Assembly (NCBI GenBank): GCA_965230265.1
Contig: OZ245999.1
Coordinates: 248,001 to 312,000 of the forward strand
Reading direction: 5' to 3'
DNA length: 64,000 nt
Source of the DNA: JAJFKX01 sp965230265
Lineage (GTDB): Bacteria; Pseudomonadota; Gammaproteobacteria; Xanthomonadales; Wenzhouxiangellaceae
This document shows positions 17,640 to 26,766 of the stretch, in pieces; the first letter of the stretch is position 1, and each line of letters starts with the position of its first letter. Under the pieces are notes generated by a model. It saw only the letters and a list, made by a program, of their open reading frames with translations. It made no database searches and was not told the origin of the DNA. The translations under genes were made by a program, and so were the position numbers.

Positions 17640-18152
17640 TTATTTTGATAGCCAATACAAGGCAGCATAAATCTTCGGGTCCAGGGCTTTGCCTGCTTTT
17701 TGCTGGTGGTCCAGCCATTTAGGCAGTTGTTTAAGATCAACCTTGTGAACGGTAATGTCTTCACTGTCATCACCACCGCCCTCGTCAATCTGTTCCAGGT
17801 TATGCGCACGAAATATAACCACTTGCTCATCGGTCAATCCTGCGGATGTTGGACCACGATGCAACAGGCTGAGTGATTGTGCCTGATAGCCGGTTTCTTC
17901 CAGCAGTTCACGGTGAGCGGCTTGCTGCAGTGATTCATCTTCTTGTTCCAGCAAATCACCGACCAGCCCTGCAGGCAATTCGATGGTACGGACAGCCACT
18001 GGGATACGGTATTGTTCTACCAGCAATAGCTTGTTATCGTCAGTAACGGCCACAATAATGACAACATCGCTGCGGTTGCGGCGTCTGACATATTCCCAGC
18101 CATTGGTTTCCTGCAATAGCAGATAACGTCCCTGGTAGTGTGTTTCAGTCAT
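17640..18152 (-). CDS. Nudix hydrolase, ADP-sugar pyrophosphatase-like
   Basis: A cytosolic 170-residue Nudix protein. The Nudix box is present as G-x5-E-like LVGDLLEQEDESLQQAAH followed by RELLEETGYQ, which supplies the metal-binding glutamates. Flanking segments (LLVEQYRIPVAVRTIELPAG before, PTSAGLTDEQVVIFRAHN after) match the ADP-ribose/ADP-sugar pyrophosphatase group. The likely substrate is a nucleoside diphosphate sugar; the exact one is unknown. The start is ATG 18152 with GAGA upstream; the longer frame to 18212 adds an unconserved cysteine-rich tail. Neighbours are unrelated. Confidence 0.88.
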   Translation of the reverse strand: MTETHYQGRYLLLQETNGWEYVRRRNRSDVVIIVAVTDDNKLLLVEQYRIPVAVRTIELPAGLVGDLLEQEDESLQQAAHRELLEETGYQAQSLSLLHRGPTSAGLTDEQVVIFRAHNLEQIDEGGGDDSEDITVHKVDLKQLPKWLDHQQKAGKALDPKIYAALYWLSK

Positions 18153-18312
18153 AATGTGGTCTCTTTGGGTATGCTCAATGTAATAACACTGGGCGTCACA
18201 TTGGGTATCCAATAAGCTTCAGGTTACAACAGGTATCAAAATACATTGCCATAGAACCAACGCCGATAGCGCGGGTCTGAATGGCGCAAATTTCAGCAAA
18301 AGTATATTAGCT

Positions 18313-19818
18313 ATGATGATTAAAAAAAGCGCTTTTACCATACAGCGATCGTTTTTGACCGGGGTTTTATCAGCGGTTCTGGCATCTGCTGTCAGTTTGT
18401 CTGCGAGTGCACAACAGCCAGCAGCGCAGCCTGATTCTGGCATTGAAGCACCGCAAAAAACCGTGTTTCCAGAACAATTGCCCAATTATTATCCGACCCT
18501 GCAGGCCATGTCTATACGGGCCTTTACAGAGGGTAACTATACCGAGGCGGAACGGATTCTCAAACAGGCATTAACGCTGCGACCCTATGACGGTGCCATT
18601 ATGTCGCAGCTGGTTGCTACCTATGCACTGCAAACAGAACGCGCCAAAGCCTATAACCTGATGCTGGCCATGCAGCAGCAGGGCCTGGCATTTGATTTTG
18701 ACCAAATCCCACAGACTGAAGCGATTCGCGATACTGAGTCATATACCTACATCAACAATTTGTTGATTAAAGCCGGTGAGCCGTTGGTCAGCAGTGAAAA
18801 CGCCTTCCATCTGCCACGTGCCGCAGTTTTACCGGAGGCCATCGCCTGGGATGGAAAAACTGGACATTTTGTGGTTGGCACGGTGCGTGATGCCAGCATA
18901 ATGCTGCTGGATGAGAATGGCCAGCCGATACAGTCAGCGCCTGAGTTCGTCAGTAATAAACGCATGTCTGTTTTTGATATTGCGATTGATAGTCAGCGCC
19001 GTCATTTGTGGGCATCGACCACAGCAGTAGGGCAGCAATCGGGATTCAAGCAAAGCGACTATGGTAAAAATGCGCTGCTGAAATTTAACCTCGATAGCGG
19101 TGAATTAATTAAAGAATATCGCATTAACCCCGACGGCCAGCCGCATGGCCTGGGTAATCTCGCCTTGGCCAGTGATGGTACGGTGTATGTTGCCGATCTG
19201 CGTTCGCCTTTGGTTTATCAGTTGAAGCCTGAAAGTGAGAACCTCACGGTACTCGCCGGTGGCGGAGCCTTACCGAATATCCGTGGCATTGCACTGAATG
19301 AGGAAAATAATCTGCTGTATCTGGCAGACCAAAATCGTGGCCTGGCATTTATCGATTTGAATGATTTACAACCGTATCTGCTGACAGTGCCGGATAAACT
19401 GAACCTTGGCGGCATCGAAGGTCTGGACTATTGGAATGGTCACCTGCTGGTGATTCAGCCTGGTATGCGCCCCAATCGGGTGATGCAACTGCTACTGAGT
19501 AATAACGGCAAGGCTGTCGTCAACGCAGTGGCACTGGATGCCAACCACCCTGATTACCATGCGCCCAATTATGGTGTGGTAGCCGGTGATAACTACTATT
19601 ACATGGCGGCCAGTCATTGGACGGCTTTTGACCTGAACGGTAACCGTTTGCCGGGCAGCTCACTGGAACCTGTGCCAGTGCTTAAGCTGGCATTAACGCA
19701 AGTTGATCCAGCAGCGAATCAACCACCCGGGTTGGAAGATGTCCTGCGCCAGCGTGAACAACAGCAACGCAATGCGCCGCCGCCATTGCTGGCGCGTCCA
19801 CCATCAGATGGTGGTTAG
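18313..19818 (+). CDS. Exported protein with TPR segment and SMP-30/NHL-like beta-propeller
   Basis: A 501-residue protein with a signal peptide ending near SLSASAQQ. Residues about 60-130 form a TPR-like helical pair (AFTEGNYTEAERILKQALTL). From about 165 to 460 there are repeated blade-like stretches (EAIAWDGKTGHFVVGTVRDA, FDIAIDSQRRHLWASTTA, LASDGTVYVADL, ALNEENNLLYLADQNRG), as in SMP-30/gluconolactonase or NHL propellers. A proline/glutamine-rich tail ends the protein. No catalytic residues can be assigned. It may bind or hydrolyse a small molecule in the periplasm. It is divergent from the Nudix gene and converges on the exonuclease gene. Confidence 0.78.
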   Translation: MMIKKSAFTIQRSFLTGVLSAVLASAVSLSASAQQPAAQPDSGIEAPQKTVFPEQLPNYYPTLQAMSIRAFTEGNYTEAERILKQALTLRPYDGAIMSQLVATYALQTERAKAYNLMLAMQQQGLAFDFDQIPQTEAIRDTESYTYINNLLIKAGEPLVSSENAFHLPRAAVLPEAIAWDGKTGHFVVGTVRDASIMLLDENGQPIQSAPEFVSNKRMSVFDIAIDSQRRHLWASTTAVGQQSGFKQSDYGKNALLKFNLDSGELIKEYRINPDGQPHGLGNLALASDGTVYVADLRSPLVYQLKPESENLTVLAGGGALPNIRGIALNEENNLLYLADQNRGLAFIDLNDLQPYLLTVPDKLNLGGIEGLDYWNGHLLVIQPGMRPNRVMQLLLSNNGKAVVNAVALDANHPDYHAPNYGVVAGDNYYYMAASHWTAFDLNGNRLPGSSLEPVPVLKLALTQVDPAANQPPGLEDVLRQREQQQRNAPPPLLARPPSDGG

Positions 19819-19852
19819 CCGGTCAGCTTAGGTAAGGATCAATACCTTTGTC

Positions 19853-19876
19853 GTCAGGCCCTGATCAGGGCCTGAC
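19853..19876. terminator. Perfect 24-bp palindrome covering the exonuclease stop codon
   Basis: GTCAGGCCCTGA and TCAGGGCCTGAC meet without any loop. The palindrome covers the last codons and stop of the minus-strand exonuclease gene and lies 35 bases past the end of the plus-strand propeller gene. It may act as a two-way terminator or mRNA end-protecting hairpin, although no T-tract follows on either strand. It may also be a protein-binding site. Confidence 0.4.
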
Positions 19877-20789
19877 AGCGATTGCGCAATAAGCGTCCAA
19901 AACCCAAGCCATCACAAATCTCATCGAGCTGATGCAAATCACCTGTTTGGCGCCGGGTGATAGGGTCGTAATCAATACAATCGGTAGCGATACCGGTTAG
20001 CTGGCGGGCCAATTCTGCTGCAGAACGGTGTTCGCGCAGCTTCAACGCAATCCCTTTTGCACCACGAATGGACAAGAAAGCCACTTCGTCCAGTTTTTCC
20101 CATAGGGTGTCCAAGTTCTGATAATGTTTTAACAGTACTGATGCGGTTTTGGGTCCGATGCCTGGAACACCTGGGATGTTGTCAATCGTATCGCCTGTTA
20201 GCGCCAGAAAATCGGCGATCTGTTCTGGGTAAACACCAAAGCGTTTATGGATGGCTGTGCTATCAAGGCGTTGGCGTCGAGCGTAGTCCCAGACGTAATC
20301 ATCACCGACCAACAATTGTGACAAGTCCTTATCAGCAGTGAGGATAGCCACCTGCTGCTGGTTGGATTGCGCATGTCTTGCCAGGCTGCCGATCAGGTCA
20401 TCAGCCTCGTATTCACTGTGTGAGTAACAGGCGATTCCCAATGCTTCTGCCATTTGCCGGCACCAACCAAACTGGTCTTTAAGCTCTTTGGGGGCAGATT
20501 CGCGATTGGCTTTATACGCCGGATAAATCTTATTACGAAATGAGCTTTCCAATGCCTCATCAAAAGCCACGGCGATATGCCTTGCCTGGGTATTTTCCAG
20601 CACTTCACATAAAAAATGAGAAAAACCGTACACGGCATTGGTAGGGCGGCCTTGCGGGTCGGCAAAATCATCGGGCACTGAATACCATGCACGAAACACA
20701 TAGATGCTGGCATCAATCAGATAAACAATATCATCTGGGTCAGGTTGACTGGTTTTGTAGCCAGCCCCAGTGCTGCTGGAACTAACCAT
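19854..20789 (-). CDS. 5'-3' exonuclease / flap endonuclease (PolA N-domain or ExoIX type)
   Basis: A 311-residue stand-alone version of the 5' nuclease found at the N-terminus of DNA polymerase I. Visible in order are YLIDASIYVFRAW (N-terminal Asp ligand), FDEALESSFRNKIYPAYKANR (arginine arch), EYEADDLIGSLARHA and ILTADKDLSQLL (acidic metal sites), and the helix-three-turn-helix LTGDTIDNIPGVPGIGPKTA. All acidic clusters of active family members appear to be kept, in contrast to degenerate Xni. It probably trims flaps or primers during repair or replication. It is 12 bases downstream of the HNH gene on the same strand, so the two may be co-transcribed. Confidence 0.9.
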   Translation of the reverse strand: MVSSSSTGAGYKTSQPDPDDIVYLIDASIYVFRAWYSVPDDFADPQGRPTNAVYGFSHFLCEVLENTQARHIAVAFDEALESSFRNKIYPAYKANRESAPKELKDQFGWCRQMAEALGIACYSHSEYEADDLIGSLARHAQSNQQQVAILTADKDLSQLLVGDDYVWDYARRQRLDSTAIHKRFGVYPEQIADFLALTGDTIDNIPGVPGIGPKTASVLLKHYQNLDTLWEKLDEVAFLSIRGAKGIALKLREHRSAAELARQLTGIATDCIDYDPITRRQTGDLHQLDEICDGLGFGRLLRNRCQALIRA

Positions 20790-20801
20790 CGACAGGGCCC
20801 A

Positions 20802-21494
20802 TCAAGAAGCGACGCTGGCGGCTTGTTTGACGCGTTCGCGCAACAAACTATTGCGTGGAAAATGAGTCAGTAAAAAATCCATTTGGTCGGCAAGAATCCG
20901 TCGGCCTTGCAAAAATACATATTCGGCATGAGTAGGAACAAATGGAATAGCCAGCAACTCCATACCAGCCTGCTCGGGTGTACGTCCGGCTTTATGGTTA
21001 TTGCAGCGTTTACAGGCAGCCACGACATTGCCCCAGGTGTCTTCTCCCTGCTGACTGATTGGCTTGATGTGATCTCGTGATAAGTCACGATCCAGAAAAC
21101 GTTGACCGCAATAAAGGCATAAATTCTGATCACGCTTGAACAAGGCCCGGTTACTCAGCGGAGGTGTGTAATCTTTGGAAAACAAATGGCTGATGGGGTG
21201 TTGTCCCTGGGTGGCCAGAATGGCATTGACATGTAACTGGCTTTGCCTGCCGGTTAAGGCATTGATACCGCCTCGCAAGGTATAAATGACACCACCCATG
21301 GCGTAGGCAACCCGTTCCAGGCAAATCAACCGGGCCGCTTCGTGGTGATTAATCCACTCCAGCGGCATACCGGAAACATCAGTGCGTAAGACCTGCTGAC
21401 TTAAATCCAATTGCTGATTCAAGTCTTTTCTAGCCAGTGCTGTTTCAGTGTCAGAACACAACATATGGTGTTGCTCTGGTTGTCTAGTGTGCAT
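20802..21494 (-). CDS. HNH endonuclease-domain protein
   Basis: A 230-residue protein whose C-terminal half holds a clear HNH domain: zinc pair CLYCG, core DRDLSRDHIKPISQQGEDTW with the catalytic His, the second zinc pair CKRCNNHKAGRTP, then a helical tail. The N-terminal half (SGMPLEWINHHEAARLICLERVAYAMGG) occurs in the widespread chromosomal HNH family whose function is unknown; it is not a restriction enzyme with a methylase partner here. I take ATG 21494 as start because TGGAA stands just before it; the frame continues to 21527. It is followed by the 5'-3' exonuclease gene after 12 bases, suggesting a shared DNA-processing role, but this is inference. Confidence 0.85.
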   Translation of the reverse strand: MHTRQPEQHHMLCSDTETALARKDLNQQLDLSQQVLRTDVSGMPLEWINHHEAARLICLERVAYAMGGVIYTLRGGINALTGRQSQLHVNAILATQGQHPISHLFSKDYTPPLSNRALFKRDQNLCLYCGQRFLDRDLSRDHIKPISQQGEDTWGNVVAACKRCNNHKAGRTPEQAGMELLAIPFVPTHAEYVFLQGRRILADQMDFLLTHFPRNSLLRERVKQAASVAS

Positions 21495-21770
21495 ATATTC
21501 CACTTTTTCACTAAAAAAGCAAGTCACACCTATGTTGCCAATATTGAATTACAATTGAGTGACATGCTGTTAGCTGGCTTGATATTAAAAGTGATACCTA
21601 TCGCTAAAAAACATTGAAAGCTTTCAGTGCTGTGCCCAACGCTGCCGGTAATTTCTTATGCATGGCGTCAATTTAGGGGTGCTAAGAACAAAAACTTGAT
21701 GCGAGCGTCAAAGCCTACATCAAACAACAGTCGTCCAATCGGCCTGAATGGAACAAGAGTGAGAATAAGT

Positions 21771-23147
21771 ATGCTGGATCCAATACATAAGCGAGTGTCT
21801 GCAGTCACTGTGACGGCACTGTCACTGCTGCTGTCGGTCTCTGCCAGTGCGGTGCTGCCAAGTGCTGTGGGCGACCAGCGGCTGCCTTCATTGGCGCCGG
21901 TACTGGAGCAGGTCACACCATCGGTGGTCAATATTTACACCGAAACCAGAGTGCAGGTCAGCAGCCCGTTTATGGACGACCCTTTTTTTCGCCGGTTCTT
22001 TAATCTACCCAATGTGCCACGCGAGCGGGTATCGCGCAGCCTGGGTTCCGGCGTTATCGTGGATGCCGATGCAGGTTATATTCTGACCAATCATCATGTC
22101 ATCAATGAAGCTGATGATATTGCAGTAACACTGCTGGATGGTCGCAGCTTTGATGCTGAACTGGTGGGCAGTGATGCCGATACCGATATAGCAGTGATTA
22201 GAATTGATGCCCAAGGACAGGGTTTGCAGGCATTGTCTCTGAATACTGCCGAGCGTTTAAGGGTCGGTGATTTTGTGGTCGCTGTGGGTAATCCTTTTGG
22301 TCTGGGGCAGACGGTGACATCAGGCATTGTCAGTGCGTTGGGACGGGCTGCATTGAACCGCCTAGAGTTTCAGAATTTTATTCAGACAGATGCTTCGATT
22401 AACCCTGGTAATTCGGGGGGTGCGCTAATCAATCTGAATGGTGAACTGGTTGGCATCAATACAGCCATCTTTACCCCCAGTGGTGGCAATGTCGGTATTG
22501 GCTTTGCCATCCCGGTCAGCATGGCAGAACGGGTGATGCAGCAATTAACCGAGTACGGTGTTGTCAGACGCGGTACTTTTGGCCTGGAAACACAGGATTT
22601 AACTCAAGAGCTGGCCGCTGGTTTTGGCCTGGACATCAGCCGTGGTGCGGTAGTGGCCCGGGTATTGGAGCAGACACCTGCAGATGAAGCTGGCATAAAG
22701 GCGGGTGACGTTATTATCGAAGCCAATGGTGAGCCTGTCCGAAACGCGCAGACGCTGACCAATATTGAAGGTTTGACCTTATTGGGTGAGTCAGTAGAAG
22801 TGGTGTATTTGCGTGATGGTAGCGAACGTCAGGTTCGACTGGCCACTGCGGTACCACCCAATCGACATGTGCCGGGTGGGTTATTGCATCCAAAACTGGC
22901 GGGTATGACTCTGGATGCTGTGCCAGAGCGTTCACGTTTGACCGGTGCTTTAATTGAAGCCATAGAAAGTGACAGCCTGGGCGCCAGTATTGGTTTGCGC
23001 GAAGGCGATGTGATTACTGCGGTGAACCGCGTACGTGTGAATGGTATTGAGCGATTACGTGATTTGTTAGAAGACATTGGTGGCCGGGAGCGTTTGCGGT
23101 TACAGATTCAGCGCGGTCGGCGAGCGTATCTGGTGGATCTAGATTAG
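21771..23147 (+). CDS. degQ: Periplasmic serine protease of the Do/DegQ family
   Basis: Degrades or refolds misfolded periplasmic proteins. From ATG 21771 the product has 458 residues, as in DegQ with two PDZ domains. A signal peptide ends near SASAVLP. The trypsin-like domain follows with catalytic H109 (TNHHV), D139 (DTDIAV) and S215 (NPGNSGGAL). PDZ1 lies at about 260-350 (DEAGIKAGDVIIEANGEPV) and PDZ2 at about 365-458 (GASIGLREGDVITAVNRVRV). The frame runs upstream to 21627, but those 48 residues are basic and not signal-like. It may be controlled by envelope stress; the ECF operon 2.3 kb downstream is a possible but unproven regulator. Confidence 0.92.
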   Translation: MLDPIHKRVSAVTVTALSLLLSVSASAVLPSAVGDQRLPSLAPVLEQVTPSVVNIYTETRVQVSSPFMDDPFFRRFFNLPNVPRERVSRSLGSGVIVDADAGYILTNHHVINEADDIAVTLLDGRSFDAELVGSDADTDIAVIRIDAQGQGLQALSLNTAERLRVGDFVVAVGNPFGLGQTVTSGIVSALGRAALNRLEFQNFIQTDASINPGNSGGALINLNGELVGINTAIFTPSGGNVGIGFAIPVSMAERVMQQLTEYGVVRRGTFGLETQDLTQELAAGFGLDISRGAVVARVLEQTPADEAGIKAGDVIIEANGEPVRNAQTLTNIEGLTLLGESVEVVYLRDGSERQVRLATAVPPNRHVPGGLLHPKLAGMTLDAVPERSRLTGALIEAIESDSLGASIGLREGDVITAVNRVRVNGIERLRDLLEDIGGRERLRLQIQRGRRAYLVDLD

Positions 23148-23220
23148 CACTCCGATTGATTAACAAACAAAAATCATCCACAGCCTCTGATGGGTTTGGT
23201 GGTTGTAGCGGTCGTCAGTC

Positions 23221-25299
23221 TTAGCGCCGCCAATCGATACCCACGAACAGCGTAGTGCCTTGTCCGGGGAAATAACGGAAGTTGCCGAAAGCAAAATCAG
23301 CCCGTTCTGCATAACGATTATTAAACAGGTTACGAACACGGGCGTGCAAACGCCACTCAGGATGAAACTGCCATGCACCCCTTAAATGCACCAAAGCATG
23401 TCCGGGGTATCTGGCAGTATTTGCAGCATTTAAAAAATAACCATCCAGCCATTCAAAGTCGATACCCAAATTCCAGCTTTGCTGAGGTTGCCAGTCAAGC
23501 TGAGCATAGCCCTGCCAAAGCGGGGCGGTATCGACCTGGTTGCCTGCAATCAATGCTTCACCGGAACCAGCCGCACTGTCTGAGGCGTATTCATGATCTG
23601 CATAGCTACCACTGAGTTGTGCCTGTAAATTAGCGAGAATGCTAAACCGTGCCAGCCACTCCACACCCACCGCACGGGTTGCCGCATCGGTGACATTAAA
23701 ACCATCGGAATTACGAAATATCTGATCGCGGGTGCGCTGATAAAAACCGGTCAAAGCATAAGCCCACCGTGCCTGTCGGCCGATGAGTACTGTGCTCTGG
23801 CCATTGATGCCAACACTGACACTGTCGAGTGTTTCGCTGTCCAGATCAGCCACAGTCTGGCCATTTTGTAAACGATACAGCTCGGTGGCCTGGGGAGGGC
23901 GGAAGCCACGGGCGATACGGGCGCTCCAGCGTGTGCTGTTATTGCTGCTCAATGGTCCGGAAATCGACACAGAAGGGGCAATATCAAAAAAATCATCGCT
24001 GCGATCGGCCGGACGGGTAAACAGACAGCCACCAAAGCCACACTGTGTACCGTCATCGCGGGTATTGCCATCCAATAAATTATTGGTGTAGTCATAACCC
24101 AGCCACTGCAAACGAAAACCGGCATCCAGATTGATTCGGTTGGCAAACTGGTGCTCAAAACGCAGCCAGCCGCTGGTGCTATAACCAATCACATCATAAT
24201 CGTAGTGTGCGCCGGCAGGGCGGGTTTCGACCAAAAATGCCGAGGGACTATCCACCGGGCCATCCTGGAATTCCTCCAGAAAGCCATCAAACCACTCCAC
24301 ATCCAAACCGATGGTGATGGCGCTGCTGTTCCACCAATGGCTCCAGTCACTGTTCAATCCAACGCTGACCTGACCGTTGCGTTCCAGCGGTTGGCCAGGT
24401 AAAAAATGCTGAAGAAATTCAAGACGGCTGCGACGTGCATATGCGCTGATATTCCATTGCGTTTGCTCATCGCTGTGCCATTGCCAGTGATTGATCAGGC
24501 GCAGTGCATCGGCTTCACGGAAAGCTTCGGGGTTAACGTTACCTCGTCGTAATTCCGGGTCGAGATAGGCTTCAAAGCCAAAAATAAAACCAGCGGTTTC
24601 CTGATCCAGATAGGCGCCATTCAAGCTGGTGGTGACACGTGCCTCACCGACATCGGTTTCGTGTCGTGCATTCAAAAATAAGTGCTGGTAACTTTCCTGA
24701 TCGCGAAAGCTGCCGCTGTCGGTATAACTGATGCGACCACCAAAGTTCTCATTGGCAGCACCAAGCCGCAGGCGATAAAAATCCTGCTCACCGATTTCCA
24801 GACCAGCGTGTGTCTGGGGCCGTAAGTCCAATGGCGCTTGTGATACATCAATCACGCCATGCAAAGCATTGGCACCATGCTGTGGCAGGCCCGGCCCGGC
24901 CAGTACATCGACTCGTTGAGCCGCGGCAAGATCCACTTCAAACAGTTGGTTGACATTACAAAACCCGGCAGGCCGAATGGCAACCTGGTTTTCCAGCATC
25001 AAAAAAGCACCGCATGCTCCAGCGCCGGTCAGCACCGGTGAACGAATGGCCGTCAGATGCTCCTGTCCGCTGCCGCGACTGATCCACACGCCGGGCAATG
25101 GAGCAAACAACTCCTGGGGATGCTGTGGCTGGCGCAATTCGATGTCTTCGCTATCCAGGCTGCTGCTGCCAATGTCCTGACTGCTCAAGTTGCGGACTGT
25201 TACCTCAATAAGCGGTAAATCAGTGGCTGGTGAGTCGGCTGCAATGGGTGACTGCAGGCTGGCGATAAGCAGGGCATCGATAATGGTTGCGAAGATCAT
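23221..25299 (-). CDS. TonB-dependent outer-membrane receptor, siderophore/vitamin type
   Basis: A 692-residue receptor with a signal sequence ending near IAADS, a TonB-box-like stretch LPLIEVTVRN, and a plug domain at about 50-155 (LFAPLPGVWISRGSGQEHL, RVDVLAGPGLPQHGANALHG). The barrel ends in the family C-motif RVRNLFNNRYAERADF and YFPGQGTTLFVGIDWRR. The plug contains two cysteines (GACGAF and GFCNV), and two more lie in a barrel loop (TQCGFGGCLF), which could form disulfides. The last residue is arginine instead of the usual aromatic residue, which is unusual for barrel assembly. The ligand is unknown; no transport genes adjoin it. Confidence 0.87.
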   Translation of the reverse strand: MIFATIIDALLIASLQSPIAADSPATDLPLIEVTVRNLSSQDIGSSSLDSEDIELRQPQHPQELFAPLPGVWISRGSGQEHLTAIRSPVLTGAGACGAFLMLENQVAIRPAGFCNVNQLFEVDLAAAQRVDVLAGPGLPQHGANALHGVIDVSQAPLDLRPQTHAGLEIGEQDFYRLRLGAANENFGGRISYTDSGSFRDQESYQHLFLNARHETDVGEARVTTSLNGAYLDQETAGFIFGFEAYLDPELRRGNVNPEAFREADALRLINHWQWHSDEQTQWNISAYARRSRLEFLQHFLPGQPLERNGQVSVGLNSDWSHWWNSSAITIGLDVEWFDGFLEEFQDGPVDSPSAFLVETRPAGAHYDYDVIGYSTSGWLRFEHQFANRINLDAGFRLQWLGYDYTNNLLDGNTRDDGTQCGFGGCLFTRPADRSDDFFDIAPSVSISGPLSSNNSTRWSARIARGFRPPQATELYRLQNGQTVADLDSETLDSVSVGINGQSTVLIGRQARWAYALTGFYQRTRDQIFRNSDGFNVTDAATRAVGVEWLARFSILANLQAQLSGSYADHEYASDSAAGSGEALIAGNQVDTAPLWQGYAQLDWQPQQSWNLGIDFEWLDGYFLNAANTARYPGHALVHLRGAWQFHPEWRLHARVRNLFNNRYAERADFAFGNFRYFPGQGTTLFVGIDWRR

Positions 25300-25462
25300 G
25301 GTATGAGGAGTCTAACCACGCGTGGATTATTAGCAAGTGCTGGTGGTAAGAATATTCATAGACAAAACGAATATACGATCCTTGGTAAACGCATCGTTTG
25401 TCGATTAAAGATAAAACTGTCGCTTAAACCATCCCCCCCGTTTCGGCATCTTGTATTACAGT

Positions 25463-26089
25463 ATGAGTTCCTTGGCCAACACAATACCCATGCCCACAAG
25501 CTGGACAAAGCTGAAAACGGTATCGAGTCATTCGCAAACTGCAGAGCAACCGGTGCCTTATGATGCAGCCGATGAAAGTAGCTTGATTGCTGCCAGTCAG
25601 CAGGGTGATTGCACCGCTTTTGGGGTTTTGTATCGTGTCCAGCGAGACCGTATTTATGCTTTGTGCTGGCGCATGTGTGCCGGTGACCGGGCACTGGCTG
25701 AAGATTTAACACAAGATGCATTTGTGCAGGCCTGGCGAAAACTTGGCAGCTTCCGGGGGGATGCCAAATTTAGCACATGGTTACACCGGTTGGCTGTGAA
25801 TGTGGTACTGGGTGATAAACGCAGACAGTCGCGACGTTTACAAACGGTCAGCGATGACCAGCAAATCAGTGAATCCACACAAGGGGCGCCGGACTGGCAA
25901 GGCGGTGATCAGGATTTGGAGCAAGCCATTGCCCGTTTGCCTGAGCGCGCCCGCACTGTACTGATATTAAATGCATTGGAAGGTTACACTCATGCAGAAA
26001 TCAGTGCGGTAACTGGTATGGCAGAGGGCAGTTCCAAAGCACAATTGCATCGTGCTCGGCAATTGTTGCAGCAATGGTTAGATGAGTAA
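25463..26089 (+). CDS. ECF-type RNA polymerase sigma factor
   Basis: A 208-residue sigma-70 family regulator with only regions 2 and 4. Region 2 lies at about 40-110 (AFGVLYRVQRDRIYALCWRM, LAEDLTQDAFVQAWRKL, GDAKFSTWLHRLAVNVVL) and region 4 at about 145-205 (RLPERARTVLILNALEGYTH, AEISAVTGMAEGSSKAQLHR). It would direct RNA polymerase to stress genes. The frame opens with a TTG at 25451; the ATG at 25463 is the more likely start. The next two genes, an anti-sigma-like membrane protein and a DUF4097 protein, follow closely, which is the usual layout for a membrane-controlled sigma factor. Target genes cannot be named. Confidence 0.92.
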   Translation: MSSLANTIPMPTSWTKLKTVSSHSQTAEQPVPYDAADESSLIAASQQGDCTAFGVLYRVQRDRIYALCWRMCAGDRALAEDLTQDAFVQAWRKLGSFRGDAKFSTWLHRLAVNVVLGDKRRQSRRLQTVSDDQQISESTQGAPDWQGGDQDLEQAIARLPERARTVLILNALEGYTHAEISAVTGMAEGSSKAQLHRARQLLQQWLDE

Positions 26090-26121
26090 GGGGAAGAGTG
26101 TGTAAACTCTGGGAAACAAAG

Positions 26122-26766
26122 ATGATGAATGAACAACAAAACAATCAGATGCTGGATCAACGTTTGGCGTCACTGAGCCGCAAGGTCACTCCGGAGAGTG
26201 ATTTGTGGCCTGGTATTGAACAACGAATCAAAGCGGATGTACTGCAGACGGATAACACTGACGCGAGATACCAAAACAGCGGACAACGCCGTGGTTGGTG
26301 GGCATTAGCCGCAGGTGTATTGATGCTGGTTGGTGCCAGTCAGATCTACCGATATATAGGTTCGGGCCAGGAAAGAGCATTTGATGAAATTTTGATCGCC
26401 AATGCGAACCTGGAATTACAGGCACTGGATCAAATGTTGTCTAACCCGGAAAGCACGCCTGATCTATTGATTGCCAGTCTGCCTCAAGGGGGCTGGCGAG
26501 TTGTGCCGACCAGTACATCGGTAGCAGCGACTCAAATTTGGCAACCTGAATTAATGGCGGGCTTACAGGAAAACCAGCAGGCCATCGTCAGTCTGCGCGC
26601 AGCATTGCAGCAGCAGCCACAGCGCAGCAGTCTATTACAGCAGTTAGCCAGGGCCGAGCGCCGCCAGCATCGTTTATTGCGTCAATGGGTGGGCTTCAAC
26701 GTTTCCGGCATAGCTGGCATCCAAGTAACAAACACCACGATTTTTTCTGGAGATCAACATGTATAA
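26122..26766 (+). CDS. Probable membrane-bound anti-sigma factor
   Basis: A 214-residue protein placed 32 bases after the sigma gene. Its N-terminal part (about 1-60) is polar and helical and would sit in the cytosol to hold the sigma factor. One transmembrane helix follows (GWWALAAGVLMLVGASQIY, near 65-83), then a helical, glutamine-rich periplasmic domain (residues about 90-214). No zinc-binding HxxxCxxC motif of the ZAS class is present. I do not recognise the family by motif; the call rests on position and topology. The start ATG 26122 is chosen because GGGA precedes it; a GTG at 26098 is possible. It overlaps the DUF4097 gene by eight bases. Confidence 0.7.
   Translation: MMNEQQNNQMLDQRLASLSRKVTPESDLWPGIEQRIKADVLQTDNTDARYQNSGQRRGWWALAAGVLMLVGASQIYRYIGSGQERAFDEILIANANLELQALDQMLSNPESTPDLLIASLPQGGWRVVPTSTSVAATQIWQPELMAGLQENQQAIVSLRAALQQQPQRSSLLQQLARAERRQHRLLRQWVGFNVSGIAGIQVTNTTIFSGDQHV

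Noticed and set aside
20802..21494. Restriction-modification system around the HNH gene
   Set aside because: No methyltransferase or specificity gene is adjacent, and the HNH family is a chromosomal one.
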